From contig NZ_CP100416.1 of NCBI RefSeq assembly GCF_026017845.1, forward strand, positions 5,576,887 through 5,640,886: DNA of 64,000 bases, written 5' to 3'. How positions within the stretch are numbered: position 1 is the first letter of the stretch; each line of letters starts with the position of its first letter. This DNA comes from Amycolatopsis mediterranei. GTDB taxonomy: Bacteria; Actinomycetota; Actinomycetes; Mycobacteriales; Pseudonocardiaceae. A program made the translations under genes and the position numbers. The notes below the pieces were generated by a model. That model had not been told where the DNA came from and made no database searches. It saw only the letters and a list, made by a program, of their open reading frames with translations. Shown piece after piece: positions 29,061 to 37,727 of this stretch.

Positions 29061-29322
29061 TCTCTCCCCTTCCAAGGCCCGGGAAACGGCAGGGCCACCA
29101 GACCGGTGAGACCATCTCGCGGCATTCCGCTATCCCCGCGTTATCGCTGGGTTAAGCCAGGGCAAAAGTCCGGCCGAAACGGTCGTGCCGACGGGATTTC
29201 CGCAGCTCGGAGGCGGGCAAGGGCGGGGATAAGGGCGAGATAGCGCCGGGATTCGAGGCGTCCATAACGTTCATCTCGTCGCCGGGAAAACCCCGGAAAT
29301 CCCCGATCACGGAGGTTCGGTC
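29061..29322. promoter_or_regulatory. divergent promoter region between SARP and small-peptide genes
   Basis: These 262 bases separate the SARP/NRPS transcript (minus) from the small secreted-peptide gene (plus). They are somewhat more AT-rich than the coding DNA and must carry both promoters. The GGAGG box of the peptide gene is at 29311-29315. No clear SARP heptamer repeat could be fixed by eye. Confidence 0.4.
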
Positions 29323-29502
29323 ATGGCCCGCACGCTCACCGCCCGCATCGCCACCACCGCCGCTCTCGCCGCCGCGGCGTTCGCCATCGCGGCCGGTTCG
29401 ATGCACCCGGGTGCCGGCCACGCCGCGGCCGGCACCGGTCAGCAGACCCAGGTCGTCCGGATCGCCCAGGACCTGCCGACCGACGGCAACCCGTGGGACT
29501 GA
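29323..29502 (+). CDS. small secreted peptide, 59 residues, candidate signal peptide
   Basis: A short gene with a good start: GGAGG, 7 bases, then ATG. The product opens MARTLTARIATTAALAAAAF, a basic N-terminus followed by an Ala-rich hydrophobic core, then a likely cleavage region near GSMHPGAGHAAA and a hydrophilic tail ending QDLPTDGNPWD. So it looks exported, leaving a mature peptide of about 20-25 residues. It is alone on the plus strand between the SARP gene and the AfsR-like gene, 16 bases from the latter's stop. TPR-containing regulators elsewhere sense small exported peptides, so a signalling role for the tail is a reasonable guess. A RiPP precursor for the LanB-like enzyme is less likely, given the Sec-type signal. 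No family recognised. Confidence 0.6.
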   Translation: MARTLTARIATTAALAAAAFAIAAGSMHPGAGHAAAGTGQQTQVVRIAQDLPTDGNPWD

Positions 29503-29518
29503 GCTCGGGACGCGGCTC

Positions 29519-32464
29519 TCAGCGACCGGCGCCGGAATCCGTCTCCGCCACGGCGAGCTCGGCGAACCCCGTGACCGCCTCGCCGGGCAGCGGCCCGGTG
29601 CCGACGGGCCGGCCGAGCCGCCCCAGCACCACCGCGAGGTCCGCGCGCACGGCGGCCATGCCCTGGTGGTCCATGATCGTCTCGCGCACCGCGAGCGCTT
29701 GTTCGAAGTACCCGCGAGCAGCATCCAGGCGGCCCGCGGCGGCGCACACCTCGCCGAGGTTGTGCAGCAGGTGGCCTTCGCCGATCACGTCGCGGCTGTC
29801 GCGGACCATGGCCAGCACCTCCGACAGCGTTCCGACCGCGGCGTCGTGCTCCCCCGCGCGCGACTGCACCTGACCGACCCGGCGCATGGCGTGCGTGATG
29901 CCGCCCGCGTACTTCAGTTCGCGATAGATGCCGAGCGCCTCGGCCAGATCTCCTTGCGCGGCCTCGATCCGGTGCCGCCGCGCCAGCACGTGCGCCCGCT
30001 GGGTGAGCACGGTCGCCCGGCCGACCACGTCGCCGGCGCGGTCGAAGTCCCGCAGCGACCGCGAGTACAGCTCCATCGCCAGGTCTTCGTCCCCGGTGCG
30101 CCGGGCCAGCAACGCCAGGTCGCGGCGGCACAGCCCCAGGCCGACGGGTTCGCCGAGCTCGACGAACAGCGCCAGGGCCTCGGTCAGCAGCTCGTGGGCG
30201 CGGGCCGCCCGGCCGGTCGTGAGGTGCTGCGTGCCGAGTGAACTGAGCAGCACCGCGGTGCCCCGGGTGTTGCCGGCCGCGCGGGTGGCGGTCAACGCGG
30301 CGGTGTGCGTGCGTTCCCAGTCGTCCAGCAGCCCGCGGGCCTCGAACAACGTGGCCGACGTGACGGCGAGGTCCCAGGCCAGTTCGTCCAGTCCTGCCGC
30401 GGCGGCCTGCAGGACCGCGGCGCACAGGTTCTCCTGTTCGTCGGCCAGCCAGCCGAGCGGATCGGCGAGCAGCTGCTCGACGTGGTCGGGGTCCGGCCGC
30501 CAGCGGGGCGCCCGCCCGTGCACGACCGTGTAGTCGCCGCCGTAGATCCGCCGGTGCGCGTCCTCGGCCAGCGCCAGCCAGCCGCCGAGCACCCGGTCCA
30601 GCGCGGCCGCGCGGCCGTTCGCCTCGACCTCGGCGAGCTTCTCCCGCGCGAACAACCGCACCATGTCCTGGTACCGGTAGGCGAACTCGCCGCCGGGGCC
30701 CATCCCGGCGACGTCGAGCATCTGCACGTCCACCAACGGTTCCAGCAGGTCCGAGGGGTGGCGGCGGTCGTCGTCGAGCGCGGCGCCCGCCACCCACCCG
30801 GACAGCGACGGCGCCTCCGGCAGGCTCAGCAGCCCGAACAGCCGGCGCGAGCGCGGGTCCAGCCCGTCGTGGGTCAGCGACAGGCTCGCGCGGATGGTCA
30901 TCTCGCCGTGCGCGAGCTCGTCGAGGCGGTGGCGCTCGCTGGCCAGCCGCTGCACCATGGACGCGAGTGTCCAATGTGGACGAGCGGCGAGCCGGGCCGC
31001 GATGATCCGCAGCGCCAGCGGAAGCCCGCCGACGGTGCGCACCAAGGCACCGGCCGCTTCCCGCTCCCGGTCGGTGCGGTCGTGGCCGATCACCCGGCCG
31101 ATCAGCTCCAGCGATTCTTCGGGGCGCAGCACGTCCAGCTCGACGCGGCGGGCGCCCGGCACGCCGGCGAGCCGCGAACGGCTGGTGACGAGCACCGCGC
31201 AGCGCGGGTTGCCGGGCAGCAGCGGCAGCACCTGCTGTTCGCTGACCGCGTCGTCGAGCACGACCAGCACCCGCCGGTCGGCGAGCAGGGTGCGGTACAT
31301 GTCGGCGCGCCCCGCGAGGCCCTCGGGCAACATCGGGCCCGGGATGCCGAGGGCCACCAGGAACCGGCCGATCACCTCGGCCGCGCCGCTGGGTTCGGCG
31401 CGGGTGCCGCGCAGGTCGCAGTAGAGCTGCCCGTCCGGGAAGTGCTGCTCGCCCAGCCGGTGCCCGAGCAGCGCCGCCACCGTGCTCTTGCCGACGCCCG
31501 GCCGCCCGACGACCACCAGCACACCCAGCGCCGTGCTGTCCGGGCCGCGGGTCAGGATGCCGGTCGCTTCGGCGAGGACATCGTCGTGTCCGACGAAGTC
31601 CGCGGTGGCGGCGGGCAGCTGGCGGGGCACCCGGACCCGCGGCGTCGCGGGCTCCGGGGTGTCCCCTTCGGGTTCCGGCGGGTGGTAGCGCAGCTCGGGC
31701 GCACCCGCCAGGATCGCCGCCTCCAGGCCCCGCAGGTCCGGCCCCGGTTCCAGGCCGAGCTCGTCGATCAGCAGGTCGCGGCCGACGCGGTAGGTCTCGA
31801 GCGCCTCGGCTTGGCGGCCGGAGCGGTAGAGCGCGACCATCAGCAGCGCCCGCAACCGCTCCCGCAGCGGGTGCTCGCGCACCAGCCGGGCCGTCTCGCC
31901 GACCACCTGGCGGTGCTTGCCGAGCCCGAGTTCCAGTTCGAGGTAGTCCTCGGTCGCGGTGAGGTGATCCTCGTCCAGGCGCAGCGCCCGCGTGCGCAGC
32001 GTGGGACTGGAGAGCCCGCTCAGGCACGGGCCGCGCCAGAGCGCGACGGCCGCGCGCAACGTCGCCGCCGCCTGGGCCGCCCGGCCCTCCTTGATCAGCG
32101 TGCGGGCCCGGGCGACCAGCCCGGTGAAGACCTGGGCGTCGATCCGCCGGGGCTCGACCCGCAGCCGGTAGCCCGGCGGCCGCGTCTCGATGGTGACGCC
32201 GACCCCACCGTCGGTCAGGTTGCGGCGCAACCGGGACACGCAGATCTGCACCTGCGTCCGCGCCGTGTCCGGCGGGTTTTCCTCCCACAGCGCGTCCACC
32301 AGGCTGTCGATGCTGACGACCTGGTTGGCCTCCATCAGCAGGAACGCCAGCACCGCCTGCTGGCGGCCGGGTGGGACGTGGACCGCCCCCGTGGGCCCTT
32401 CCACTTCGATCGGACCGAGGATGCGCAGCGTTGCGTCGGCCGTCTCGGTTGTCGTCACTGCCAT
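29519..32464 (-). CDS. AfsR-type regulator: SARP domain, NB-ARC ATPase, TPR
   Basis: A 981-residue regulator. OmpR-type winged helix about 10-95 (LRILGPIEV; QVQICVSRLRRNL), activation domain about 100-250, a STAND/NB-ARC ATPase from about 285 with the P-loop GRPGVGKST near 321 and LVVLDDA Walker B, then tetratricopeptide repeats from about 690 to 960. This is the AfsR layout; such proteins bind promoters after ATP-dependent, often signal-controlled, assembly. The start is either ATG 32464 or GTG 32458; the GTG has the better spaced GAGGA box. It reads toward the small-peptide gene (opposite strand, end to end) and lies divergent from the SnoaL-like gene. It is probably a second regulator of the NRPS cluster, but could be global. 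Confidence 0.9.
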   Translation of the reverse strand: MAVTTTETADATLRILGPIEVEGPTGAVHVPPGRQQAVLAFLLMEANQVVSIDSLVDALWEENPPDTARTQVQICVSRLRRNLTDGGVGVTIETRPPGYRLRVEPRRIDAQVFTGLVARARTLIKEGRAAQAAATLRAAVALWRGPCLSGLSSPTLRTRALRLDEDHLTATEDYLELELGLGKHRQVVGETARLVREHPLRERLRALLMVALYRSGRQAEALETYRVGRDLLIDELGLEPGPDLRGLEAAILAGAPELRYHPPEPEGDTPEPATPRVRVPRQLPAATADFVGHDDVLAEATGILTRGPDSTALGVLVVVGRPGVGKSTVAALLGHRLGEQHFPDGQLYCDLRGTRAEPSGAAEVIGRFLVALGIPGPMLPEGLAGRADMYRTLLADRRVLVVLDDAVSEQQVLPLLPGNPRCAVLVTSRSRLAGVPGARRVELDVLRPEESLELIGRVIGHDRTDREREAAGALVRTVGGLPLALRIIAARLAARPHWTLASMVQRLASERHRLDELAHGEMTIRASLSLTHDGLDPRSRRLFGLLSLPEAPSLSGWVAGAALDDDRRHPSDLLEPLVDVQMLDVAGMGPGGEFAYRYQDMVRLFAREKLAEVEANGRAAALDRVLGGWLALAEDAHRRIYGGDYTVVHGRAPRWRPDPDHVEQLLADPLGWLADEQENLCAAVLQAAAAGLDELAWDLAVTSATLFEARGLLDDWERTHTAALTATRAAGNTRGTAVLLSSLGTQHLTTGRAARAHELLTEALALFVELGEPVGLGLCRRDLALLARRTGDEDLAMELYSRSLRDFDRAGDVVGRATVLTQRAHVLARRHRIEAAQGDLAEALGIYRELKYAGGITHAMRRVGQVQSRAGEHDAAVGTLSEVLAMVRDSRDVIGEGHLLHNLGEVCAAAGRLDAARGYFEQALAVRETIMDHQGMAAVRADLAVVLGRLGRPVGTGPLPGEAVTGFAELAVAETDSGAGR

Positions 32465-32699
32465 CCTCGTCGTGTTCGTACCCCAGCGCCCTCGTCGGCT
32501 CTGTCCCGGACAGACCGGTCTGGCGACCCCCGATGTTCGAATGTAGGGGGTGGTGTCACACACGACCATCTCTGCACCGGCATATCGCCCGACTGCCGCA
32601 GCGGACGTGGCCGTGCCGCCGGTGATAGCGCCGTGATTGCGGCGGAATGCGCGAATCCGCCAAAGTCGATGCCGACAGCACCGTCCCCAAGGAGCGATC
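32465..32699. promoter_or_regulatory. divergent promoter region, AfsR-like / SnoaL-like genes
   Basis: The 235 bases hold promoters for the AfsR-like gene (minus) and the SnoaL-like gene (plus). The stretch around 32540-32680 is richer in A/T than the flanking genes. No convincing operator was found by eye. Confidence 0.35.
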
Positions 32700-33095
32700 A
32701 TGGTCGGTGACCTCCCCAGCCTGACCGCCAGCGCGGCGACCACGCCGTGCGGCGTCGATCACGTACGGCTGCTCTACCGGTACCTCGACACGGGCGAGTT
32801 CGACGGCTACGCGTCGTTGCTGGACGAGAACGTGCAGATCCGCGGAGTCGGCGCGGCGCCGGCGTACGGGCGCGAAGCAGCGGCGGAAGCCGCCCGCGCG
32901 GCCCCGCCGGCGTTGCACGAGCTGTACAAGATCATCGCCGCGGCCGACAGCGTCGTGGTGACCGGCCGCCGCCTCGCTCGCGACCCGGGCACCGGCCGCG
33001 CGGAGTTCGACTTCGCCGACGTGTTCACCCTTTCCGACGACGCGCTGGTGCTCAGCCAGCGGCGGTTCCACTACCTGGCGGAGCTCGCCGGCTGA
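32700..33095 (+). CDS. SnoaL-like / NTF2-fold protein
   Basis: A 131-residue single-domain protein of the SnoaL/NTF2 cone fold. The typical N-terminal helix pair (RLLYRYLDTGEFDGYASLL) is followed by DENVQIRG and a C-terminal strand set ending FHYLAEL. Such proteins are cyclases, isomerases or binding proteins in aromatic and other secondary pathways, and many have no known reaction. AAGGAG precedes the ATG. It is divergent from the AfsR-like gene and convergent with the MerR-HEAT gene, so it stands alone. I cannot say whether it belongs to the NRPS cluster. Confidence 0.75.
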   Translation: MVGDLPSLTASAATTPCGVDHVRLLYRYLDTGEFDGYASLLDENVQIRGVGAAPAYGREAAAEAARAAPPALHELYKIIAAADSVVVTGRRLARDPGTGRAEFDFADVFTLSDDALVLSQRRFHYLAELAG

Positions 33096-33192
33096 GCTGT
33101 CTCCGGCGTGACCGGCAGTTGCCCCGCAGGCGATCCGGATGGGCGCGATCGTCCTGCCCGCCGGCGCCGCTAGAGCCGATCCGGCAGCGCGC

Positions 33193-34203
33193 TCAGCCGC
33201 CGGACGCTTCGAGTGCTTCCAGGAGCGCCGAGGCGACGCGGGCGACGGCGTGGTCCTCGTCGCGGCCCAGTTGCCGCAGGACATCGCGGGCGGCGCTTCC
33301 CGGCAGCTCGGTCAGCGCCTGGGCCAGGCGGATCCGCACCGCGGAATCCCCGGGGTGCGCGGCGAGCTCGCCGGCCAGCACTTCGGTGATCCGGTCCGCG
33401 TGCCCGTCGTCGAGCGACAGCGTGCCCAGCACCTCGGCCGCCTCGACGTCGTTCGTGCCTTCGACCACCATGCCGGCCAGTACCGGCACGGCGGCCATCG
33501 CGCCGCGCCGGCCCGAGGCCAGCGCGGCGAGCCGGCGCACTGCCGGGTCGGGGTCGCCGAGCGCCTCGGTGAGCACCGCGTCCGCCTCGGCGCCGGGCAG
33601 CTCGGCGATCGCCCGCAGCGCGCGCCGCCGGGTCTCGGCGTCGCCGGAACGCAGGCCGGCCGCGACGCTGCCGACCCCGTCACCACCCGCCCGGGCGAGG
33701 GCCCACCGCAGAGCCCCGGCGACGTACGGATCGGCTTCGGCGAGGATCGCCTTGGCCAGCGGGTCGACGGGAACGGGCGCGTCCTCGGCCGGCGCCAGGA
33801 CCGCCTGCTGCCGGCGGGCGGCACTGGGCGAGCCGAGGCCGCGCAGGAGCTCGACCACGCGCAGGACGTCCTGCCAGCCCGACGGCGCCGAGGCGTCGAT
33901 CGCCCGGAGGCGCTCGAGCAGTTCCCGCTCCCGGTGCAGCCGGTCTTCGGTCCGCCGGACGAGGTCGCCGACCATGGCGGCCGGGGTGAAGGCCGGATCC
34001 TCCAGAGCGCGGCCGATCTGCCGCAGCGACATGCCGAGCGACCGCAGGCCTTCGACGTGGAAGATCCGGCGGATGTCCGCCGCGGAGTACTCGCGGTAGC
34101 CACCCACGGTGCGCCCGGTCGGCCGCACCAGCCCGAGGGACTCGTAGTGCCGGAGCATGCGGGTGCTCACCCCGCAGCGGCGGGCCACCTCGCCGATCAG
34201 CAC
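33193..34203 (-). CDS. MerR-family regulator fused to HEAT repeats
   Basis: A 336-residue protein with an N-terminal MerR winged helix (LIGEVARRCGVSTRMLRHYE at about 2-21, then GYREYSAADIRRI) and a coiled linker, followed from about residue 115 by repeated helical pairs rich in A/L/D with DPAVRRLAALAS-type motifs, as in HEAT repeats. MerR proteins twist long-spacer promoters; the sensing part here would be a HEAT solenoid, an uncommon ligand-binding module suggesting protein-protein sensing. The GTG at 34203 overlaps the upstream HEAT gene by 7 bases, so the two are co-translated. The near-palindrome at 34904-34926 upstream of the pair is its probable target. Confidence 0.82.
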   Translation of the reverse strand: MLIGEVARRCGVSTRMLRHYESLGLVRPTGRTVGGYREYSAADIRRIFHVEGLRSLGMSLRQIGRALEDPAFTPAAMVGDLVRRTEDRLHRERELLERLRAIDASAPSGWQDVLRVVELLRGLGSPSAARRQQAVLAPAEDAPVPVDPLAKAILAEADPYVAGALRWALARAGGDGVGSVAAGLRSGDAETRRRALRAIAELPGAEADAVLTEALGDPDPAVRRLAALASGRRGAMAAVPVLAGMVVEGTNDVEAAEVLGTLSLDDGHADRITEVLAGELAAHPGDSAVRIRLAQALTELPGSAARDVLRQLGRDEDHAVARVASALLEALEASGG

Positions 34204-34877
34204 CCGGCGCCCCCGGTCCGCTCCGGGCCGAGCGCGACGATCCGGTCCGCCTCGTCGACGGCCAGGTCGAAACCGGCGTCGGGGTCGTGCAGCAGCCGTT
34301 CGGTGGCGCGGGCGTGTGCCCGCACCGCCGGGTCGGCACTGGCCAGTCCTGCCTGCAGGGCCGGTTCGCACTCCGCACCGAGGGCGACGAGCGCGCGGCT
34401 GAGGCTCAGCTGCACGGTCCGGTCGCCGCGGCCGAGCTGCCCGGCCAGTTCGGCGGCCAGCGCCGGCCGCTCTCCGGCGGGCACCAGCACGACGGCGGCA
34501 CGCCACGCGCTGCGCGCGACCTCGTCGTCGGCGTCGTGCAGCAACGACCTGGTGATGGCGGGCCACGTCGTCCGGTCGCCGATCTTGGACAGCGTGTGCA
34601 GTGCCTGGCTCCGGGCCTGGGCTCGCCCGGAGCCGAGCTGGGCGAGCAGCACGGGCACCGTGGTCTCCGCCGGGAGCCGGGTCAACGCCCACGTGAGCAT
34701 GTCGCGCACGAAGAAGTCCGGCTCGATCGCGCACCGGGCGACGAGGGCGTCGGTGAGAGCCGGGTCGGCACGCGTGCCTGCCGCGAGCGCGGCCTGCAGA
34801 CGTGTGGACGAGTTCCCGCCGCCGAGCGCGGCGAGCAAGCGGTCGTGGTTCTGGGCGTCCGTGTGGGCCGGGTTCAT
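34197..34877 (-). CDS. HEAT-repeat protein
   Basis: A 226-residue soluble protein built of HEAT-like helical repeats (for example DPALTDALVARC, DFFVRDMLTWAL, DDEVARSAWRAA, DPAVRAHARATE). The ATG at 34877 has a near-ideal GGAGGTGATCCC box. No catalytic motif or membrane segment is present. It is the first gene of a two-gene operon and overlaps the MerR-HEAT gene. A direct complex between the two solenoids, for example this protein modulating the regulator, is plausible but unproven. Confidence 0.8.
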   Translation of the reverse strand: MNPAHTDAQNHDRLLAALGGGNSSTRLQAALAAGTRADPALTDALVARCAIEPDFFVRDMLTWALTRLPAETTVPVLLAQLGSGRAQARSQALHTLSKIGDRTTWPAITRSLLHDADDEVARSAWRAAVVLVPAGERPALAAELAGQLGRGDRTVQLSLSRALVALGAECEPALQAGLASADPAVRAHARATERLLHDPDAGFDLAVDEADRIVALGPERTGGAGC

Positions 34878-34903
34878 CGGGATCACCTCCTCCACGCAGT
34901 GAA

Positions 34904-34926
34904 GACCTTGTCACAGTGTCAAGGTC
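34904..34926. promoter_or_regulatory. MerR-type operator, near-perfect 23-bp palindrome
   Basis: GACCTTG-T-CAC-A-GTG-T-CAAGGTC is symmetric except for the T/T positions and the central base. The CTTGACAC/GTGTCAAG core is the classic arrangement of MerR-family operators lying between -35 and -10. It lies 27-49 bases before the HEAT-protein ATG and so fits autoregulation of the HEAT/MerR-HEAT operon. Confidence 0.75.
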
Positions 34927-35050
34927 AAGCGTGGGAGGGCCGGCTCACTCTCCCCGGCGGCCGAACCGGTCCGCCGGCAGCGCGATCGCCGACGCGGGCC
35001 CGTGTATCACCGTCCTCTCCGGCTGCTCTGCACGCCGAGGAGGAAACCCG

Positions 35051-35692
35051 ATGAACCTGTTCCGAACGCGCCGGCCCGCCCTGGCGATCGTGGCGCTGAC
35101 CCTGGGGGTGGCCGGCTGCTCGACCCCGGCCGGCCCCGATGCGCCGCGCAGCACCGACCAGAACACCACCACCGCCGATGCCACCACCGCCGAAACTCCA
35201 CCTTCGAACCCCGGCACCGAACCGACCGGTCCGGAGAGCCCCCGAACGGGTGACCACGGGGTCGCGATCTCGATCCCCGAACTGCCGATCGGCGGGAACG
35301 CCAACCCCGCCGGTCACGAAAAACTGTGTGCGGACGCGAGCTGGCTGCAGCCGGAAACGCTGCCCGCGGGCGGCGTCAAGGTCAGCCGGATCCAGGCCGA
35401 CCCGCCGACCGGCTTCCACGTGGGCGGCAAGTGCGGCCGCCTGCCCAGCTGCGCCTCGTTCACCTTCCACACCGGCAAGGACCACTGTTCGGTCGAGGTC
35501 ACCGGACCCGGGACCGCGCAGGGCGCACAGCTGAAGTTCACCGGCGGGTTCACCTGCCCGCCCGGGCAGGAGAGCTCGTGCCGGGAGCTGACGGCCCGGA
35601 TGAACCCGGGAGCGATCGGCTTGTCCCGGCCGGAGACGGCCACCGAGCCGGAATCGCCGGCGACCGAGGCCCCGCCGAGCTCGAGCCGGTGA
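35051..35692 (+). CDS. secreted lipoprotein of unknown function
   Basis: A 213-residue lipoprotein. Signal sequence with lipobox GVAGC (Cys near residue 23), then a Thr/Pro/Glu-rich linker of about 45 residues and a compact domain with several Cys residues (KLCADASW, GGKCGRLPSC, HCSVEV, FTCPPGQESSC) that could form disulfides, and a final Pro/Ser/Glu-rich tail. The GGAGGAAA box precedes the ATG. Four bases separate its stop from the next gene, a membrane protein, suggesting a joint envelope role. I do not recognise the family. Confidence 0.75.
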   Translation: MNLFRTRRPALAIVALTLGVAGCSTPAGPDAPRSTDQNTTTADATTAETPPSNPGTEPTGPESPRTGDHGVAISIPELPIGGNANPAGHEKLCADASWLQPETLPAGGVKVSRIQADPPTGFHVGGKCGRLPSCASFTFHTGKDHCSVEVTGPGTAQGAQLKFTGGFTCPPGQESSCRELTARMNPGAIGLSRPETATEPESPATEAPPSSSR

Positions 35693-35696
35693 CGCG

Positions 35697-36590
35697 GTGG
35701 CCGAGGACAGCACCCCGTCGGGCCGGCTCGAACGCCTCGTCGAGGCGGGCAAGGCCGTCATCCCGCCGCTGACGCTGCTCAGCGCGCTGCTGTTCTACTT
35801 CGGCTACGTCTCGGCGCGTTCGCAGTACGAATACTTCGGTGTCGACGTCGACACGATCGGGCTGGGCACGCAGGACTACATCATGCGCAGCCCGCAGCCG
35901 CTGTTGACGCCGTTGCTGGTGTACGCCGCGGCCGGGGCCGGCTCGGTCGCGGTGCACGCCGCCGTCCGGCGGCGCATCCACCCCGAGGCCGCCGCCCGGA
36001 CGGTCCGCCGGATGCGCCGGCTCGGCCGCGGCGGGCAGGTGGCCGGGCTGGCCGCCCTGACCAGCGGTCTCCTGCTGCTCCTCGGATACCCGTTCCTGCG
36101 TGACTGGCGGCCCTACGGGCTGATGACCCCGCTGTTGATCGCGGCGGGCAGCACGCTGTTCGGCTCCGGGGCGGCCGTCGGCCGGCTCCTCCGGTCCCCG
36201 GCGCCCGCGACACCGCTGCGCCGGACCTCGACGGCGTTCGTGTACCTCGTCGTCGCCGTCAGCGCGTTCTGGATGACCGCCACACTGGCGCAGTGGTCGG
36301 GCCGGGGACTCGCGATGGACCGGGCGAATCGCCTCGACGAACTGCCGAGCGTCATCCTCGACACCAAAGAAAGCCTGTTCCTGCGGAGTCCCGGCGTCCA
36401 GGAAACGAAACTCCCGGCCTCCGAAGGACAGACGTTCCACTACCGGTACCGGCACCTGCGCCTGCTCATCCACGGCAAGGACCGGATGTTCCTGGTGGCC
36501 GACAAGTGGTCGGCGAGCAATTCGACGATCATCGTCCCCCTGGACGACTCGGTGCGCGTCCAGTTCCAGTTCCAGAACCAACCGCCGTGA
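35697..36590 (+). CDS. membrane protein of unknown function
   Basis: A 297-residue protein with about four transmembrane segments (near 22-42, 70-90, 115-135 and 180-205, plus a weaker one near 145) and a soluble C-terminal part of about 85 residues with a FHYRYRHLRLLIHGKDRMFL strand set. It begins at GTG, four bases after the lipoprotein stop; the ribosome site is weak, consistent with translational coupling. No enzyme motif is visible. Confidence 0.75.
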   Translation: MAEDSTPSGRLERLVEAGKAVIPPLTLLSALLFYFGYVSARSQYEYFGVDVDTIGLGTQDYIMRSPQPLLTPLLVYAAAGAGSVAVHAAVRRRIHPEAAARTVRRMRRLGRGGQVAGLAALTSGLLLLLGYPFLRDWRPYGLMTPLLIAAGSTLFGSGAAVGRLLRSPAPATPLRRTSTAFVYLVVAVSAFWMTATLAQWSGRGLAMDRANRLDELPSVILDTKESLFLRSPGVQETKLPASEGQTFHYRYRHLRLLIHGKDRMFLVADKWSASNSTIIVPLDDSVRVQFQFQNQPP

Positions 36591-36705
36591 CCCGGGAGCG
36601 CATTCACACCGGTGTATCAAGCGGTGGCCTGCCTCCTCCGGCTTCGACAAGACCCTGTGGGACGACATCGCCCACCTGAAGATGCATTCGAGCTGTTGAA
36701 GCACG

Positions 36706-36739
36706 CGTGGCCGGTTCCGCCACCGCGGAACCGGCCACG
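36706..36739. terminator. bidirectional terminator hairpin
   Basis: Perfect 15-bp stem (36706-36720 with 36725-36739) around a CACC loop. It sits between the convergent membrane-protein gene (stop 36590) and metalloprotease gene (stop 36752). The remaining 115 bases before it carry no convincing gene. Confidence 0.8.
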
Positions 36740-36751
36740 AATCTCGAGCGG

Positions 36752-37588
36752 TCAGCCGCGCACGGCCTGCCGGGGAAGCTCCACCGGAGCCGGCGTGACC
36801 GCCAGGGCGTGCACCGCCACGCCCGCGGCCGTCAGCGCCACCTCGGCGGCGGGCAGCTCGTAGGAGTCCGCCGCGTCGACGTCGACCTGGTAGCCGAGGT
36901 CGCCGAGGGAGGCGGCGGTGATCCGGCTGAGCGGATTCGGGGCGTGGCCGACGAAACCGGTCATCAGCTCGTTGCCGAAGGTGCGCTCCCGCCAGTGCAC
37001 GTCCCGGGTCCCCGGCCCGCCGGTGTCCTCCACCGGCACCCGCACCAGGTCGCCGGAGCCGCGCAGCTTGTGATACTCGGCCATCGCCGCCGGCCCGGTG
37101 AACGCCGGATCGCTGGTGCCCTTGCCGACCAGCAGTCCCTTGGGGCCCCAGAGCGAGCCGACGCCGAGGACGTGGCCCATCTCGTGGGTGATGACGTCGC
37201 CGAGGATGCCGGTCGCTTCCATCTTGACCAGGTCGGCCTTGTCGAACGTCATCTCGCCCCGCACCGGCAGCAGGGCCCACCGCTCGGGGCCGGCCGGCCG
37301 CACGTGGGTGATGTGCGCCTGGCCGAGGATGTGGCCGACCCCGTCGATGTCGGCGCCCTTCGCGACGATCAGCACGTCGTCGATCGGTTCCCCGTCGAGG
37401 ACGACGTCCGGCAGGTCGCCGACGATCACCGTCGCCCACCGGTCGGCGGCCGCGGCAAAGGCGTCCTGCTGTACCCGGGTCAGTCCACCGGCGAACCGGA
37501 CGGTGATGGTGAACGGCGACGTGGTGCCCGTCAGCAGCCGGGCGCGTTCGGCGTCGGCGCGGGCGTGGTAGGTCTGCGAATCCGGCAT
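36752..37588 (-). CDS. leishmanolysin-like zinc metalloprotease
   Basis: A 278-residue protein with the zinc-binding motif HEMGHVLGVGSLW near 133-145 and a downstream NELMTG Met-turn-like segment, as in bacterial leishmanolysin-related (M8-like) peptidases. The C-terminal NPLSRITAASLGDLGYQVD stretch is also shared with that group. The ATG at 37588 follows GGAAGGA. There is no obvious signal peptide, which is odd for a family often secreted; the protein may act inside or leave by another route. It is a single-gene unit. Confidence 0.82.
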   Translation of the reverse strand: MPDSQTYHARADAERARLLTGTTSPFTITVRFAGGLTRVQQDAFAAAADRWATVIVGDLPDVVLDGEPIDDVLIVAKGADIDGVGHILGQAHITHVRPAGPERWALLPVRGEMTFDKADLVKMEATGILGDVITHEMGHVLGVGSLWGPKGLLVGKGTSDPAFTGPAAMAEYHKLRGSGDLVRVPVEDTGGPGTRDVHWRERTFGNELMTGFVGHAPNPLSRITAASLGDLGYQVDVDAADSYELPAAEVALTAAGVAVHALAVTPAPVELPRQAVRG

Positions 37589-37727
37589 GGTCGGTCCTTC
37601 CGCTGTGGGAGCTGTGCCGGTCAGAGTCCGGAAGCGCCGGGGGAGATACACCCGCGCCTCGTCCCGGAACCCGGCGTATTTCCGGGACTGCTCGCGTCTC
37701 CGAGTCGGTGAGGGAAGGGGAGAAACC

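Noticed and set aside
36591-36705. A possible gene remnant before the terminator
   Set aside because: Short frames read into the hairpin with no start signal or recognisable protein; too little to call a pseudogene.
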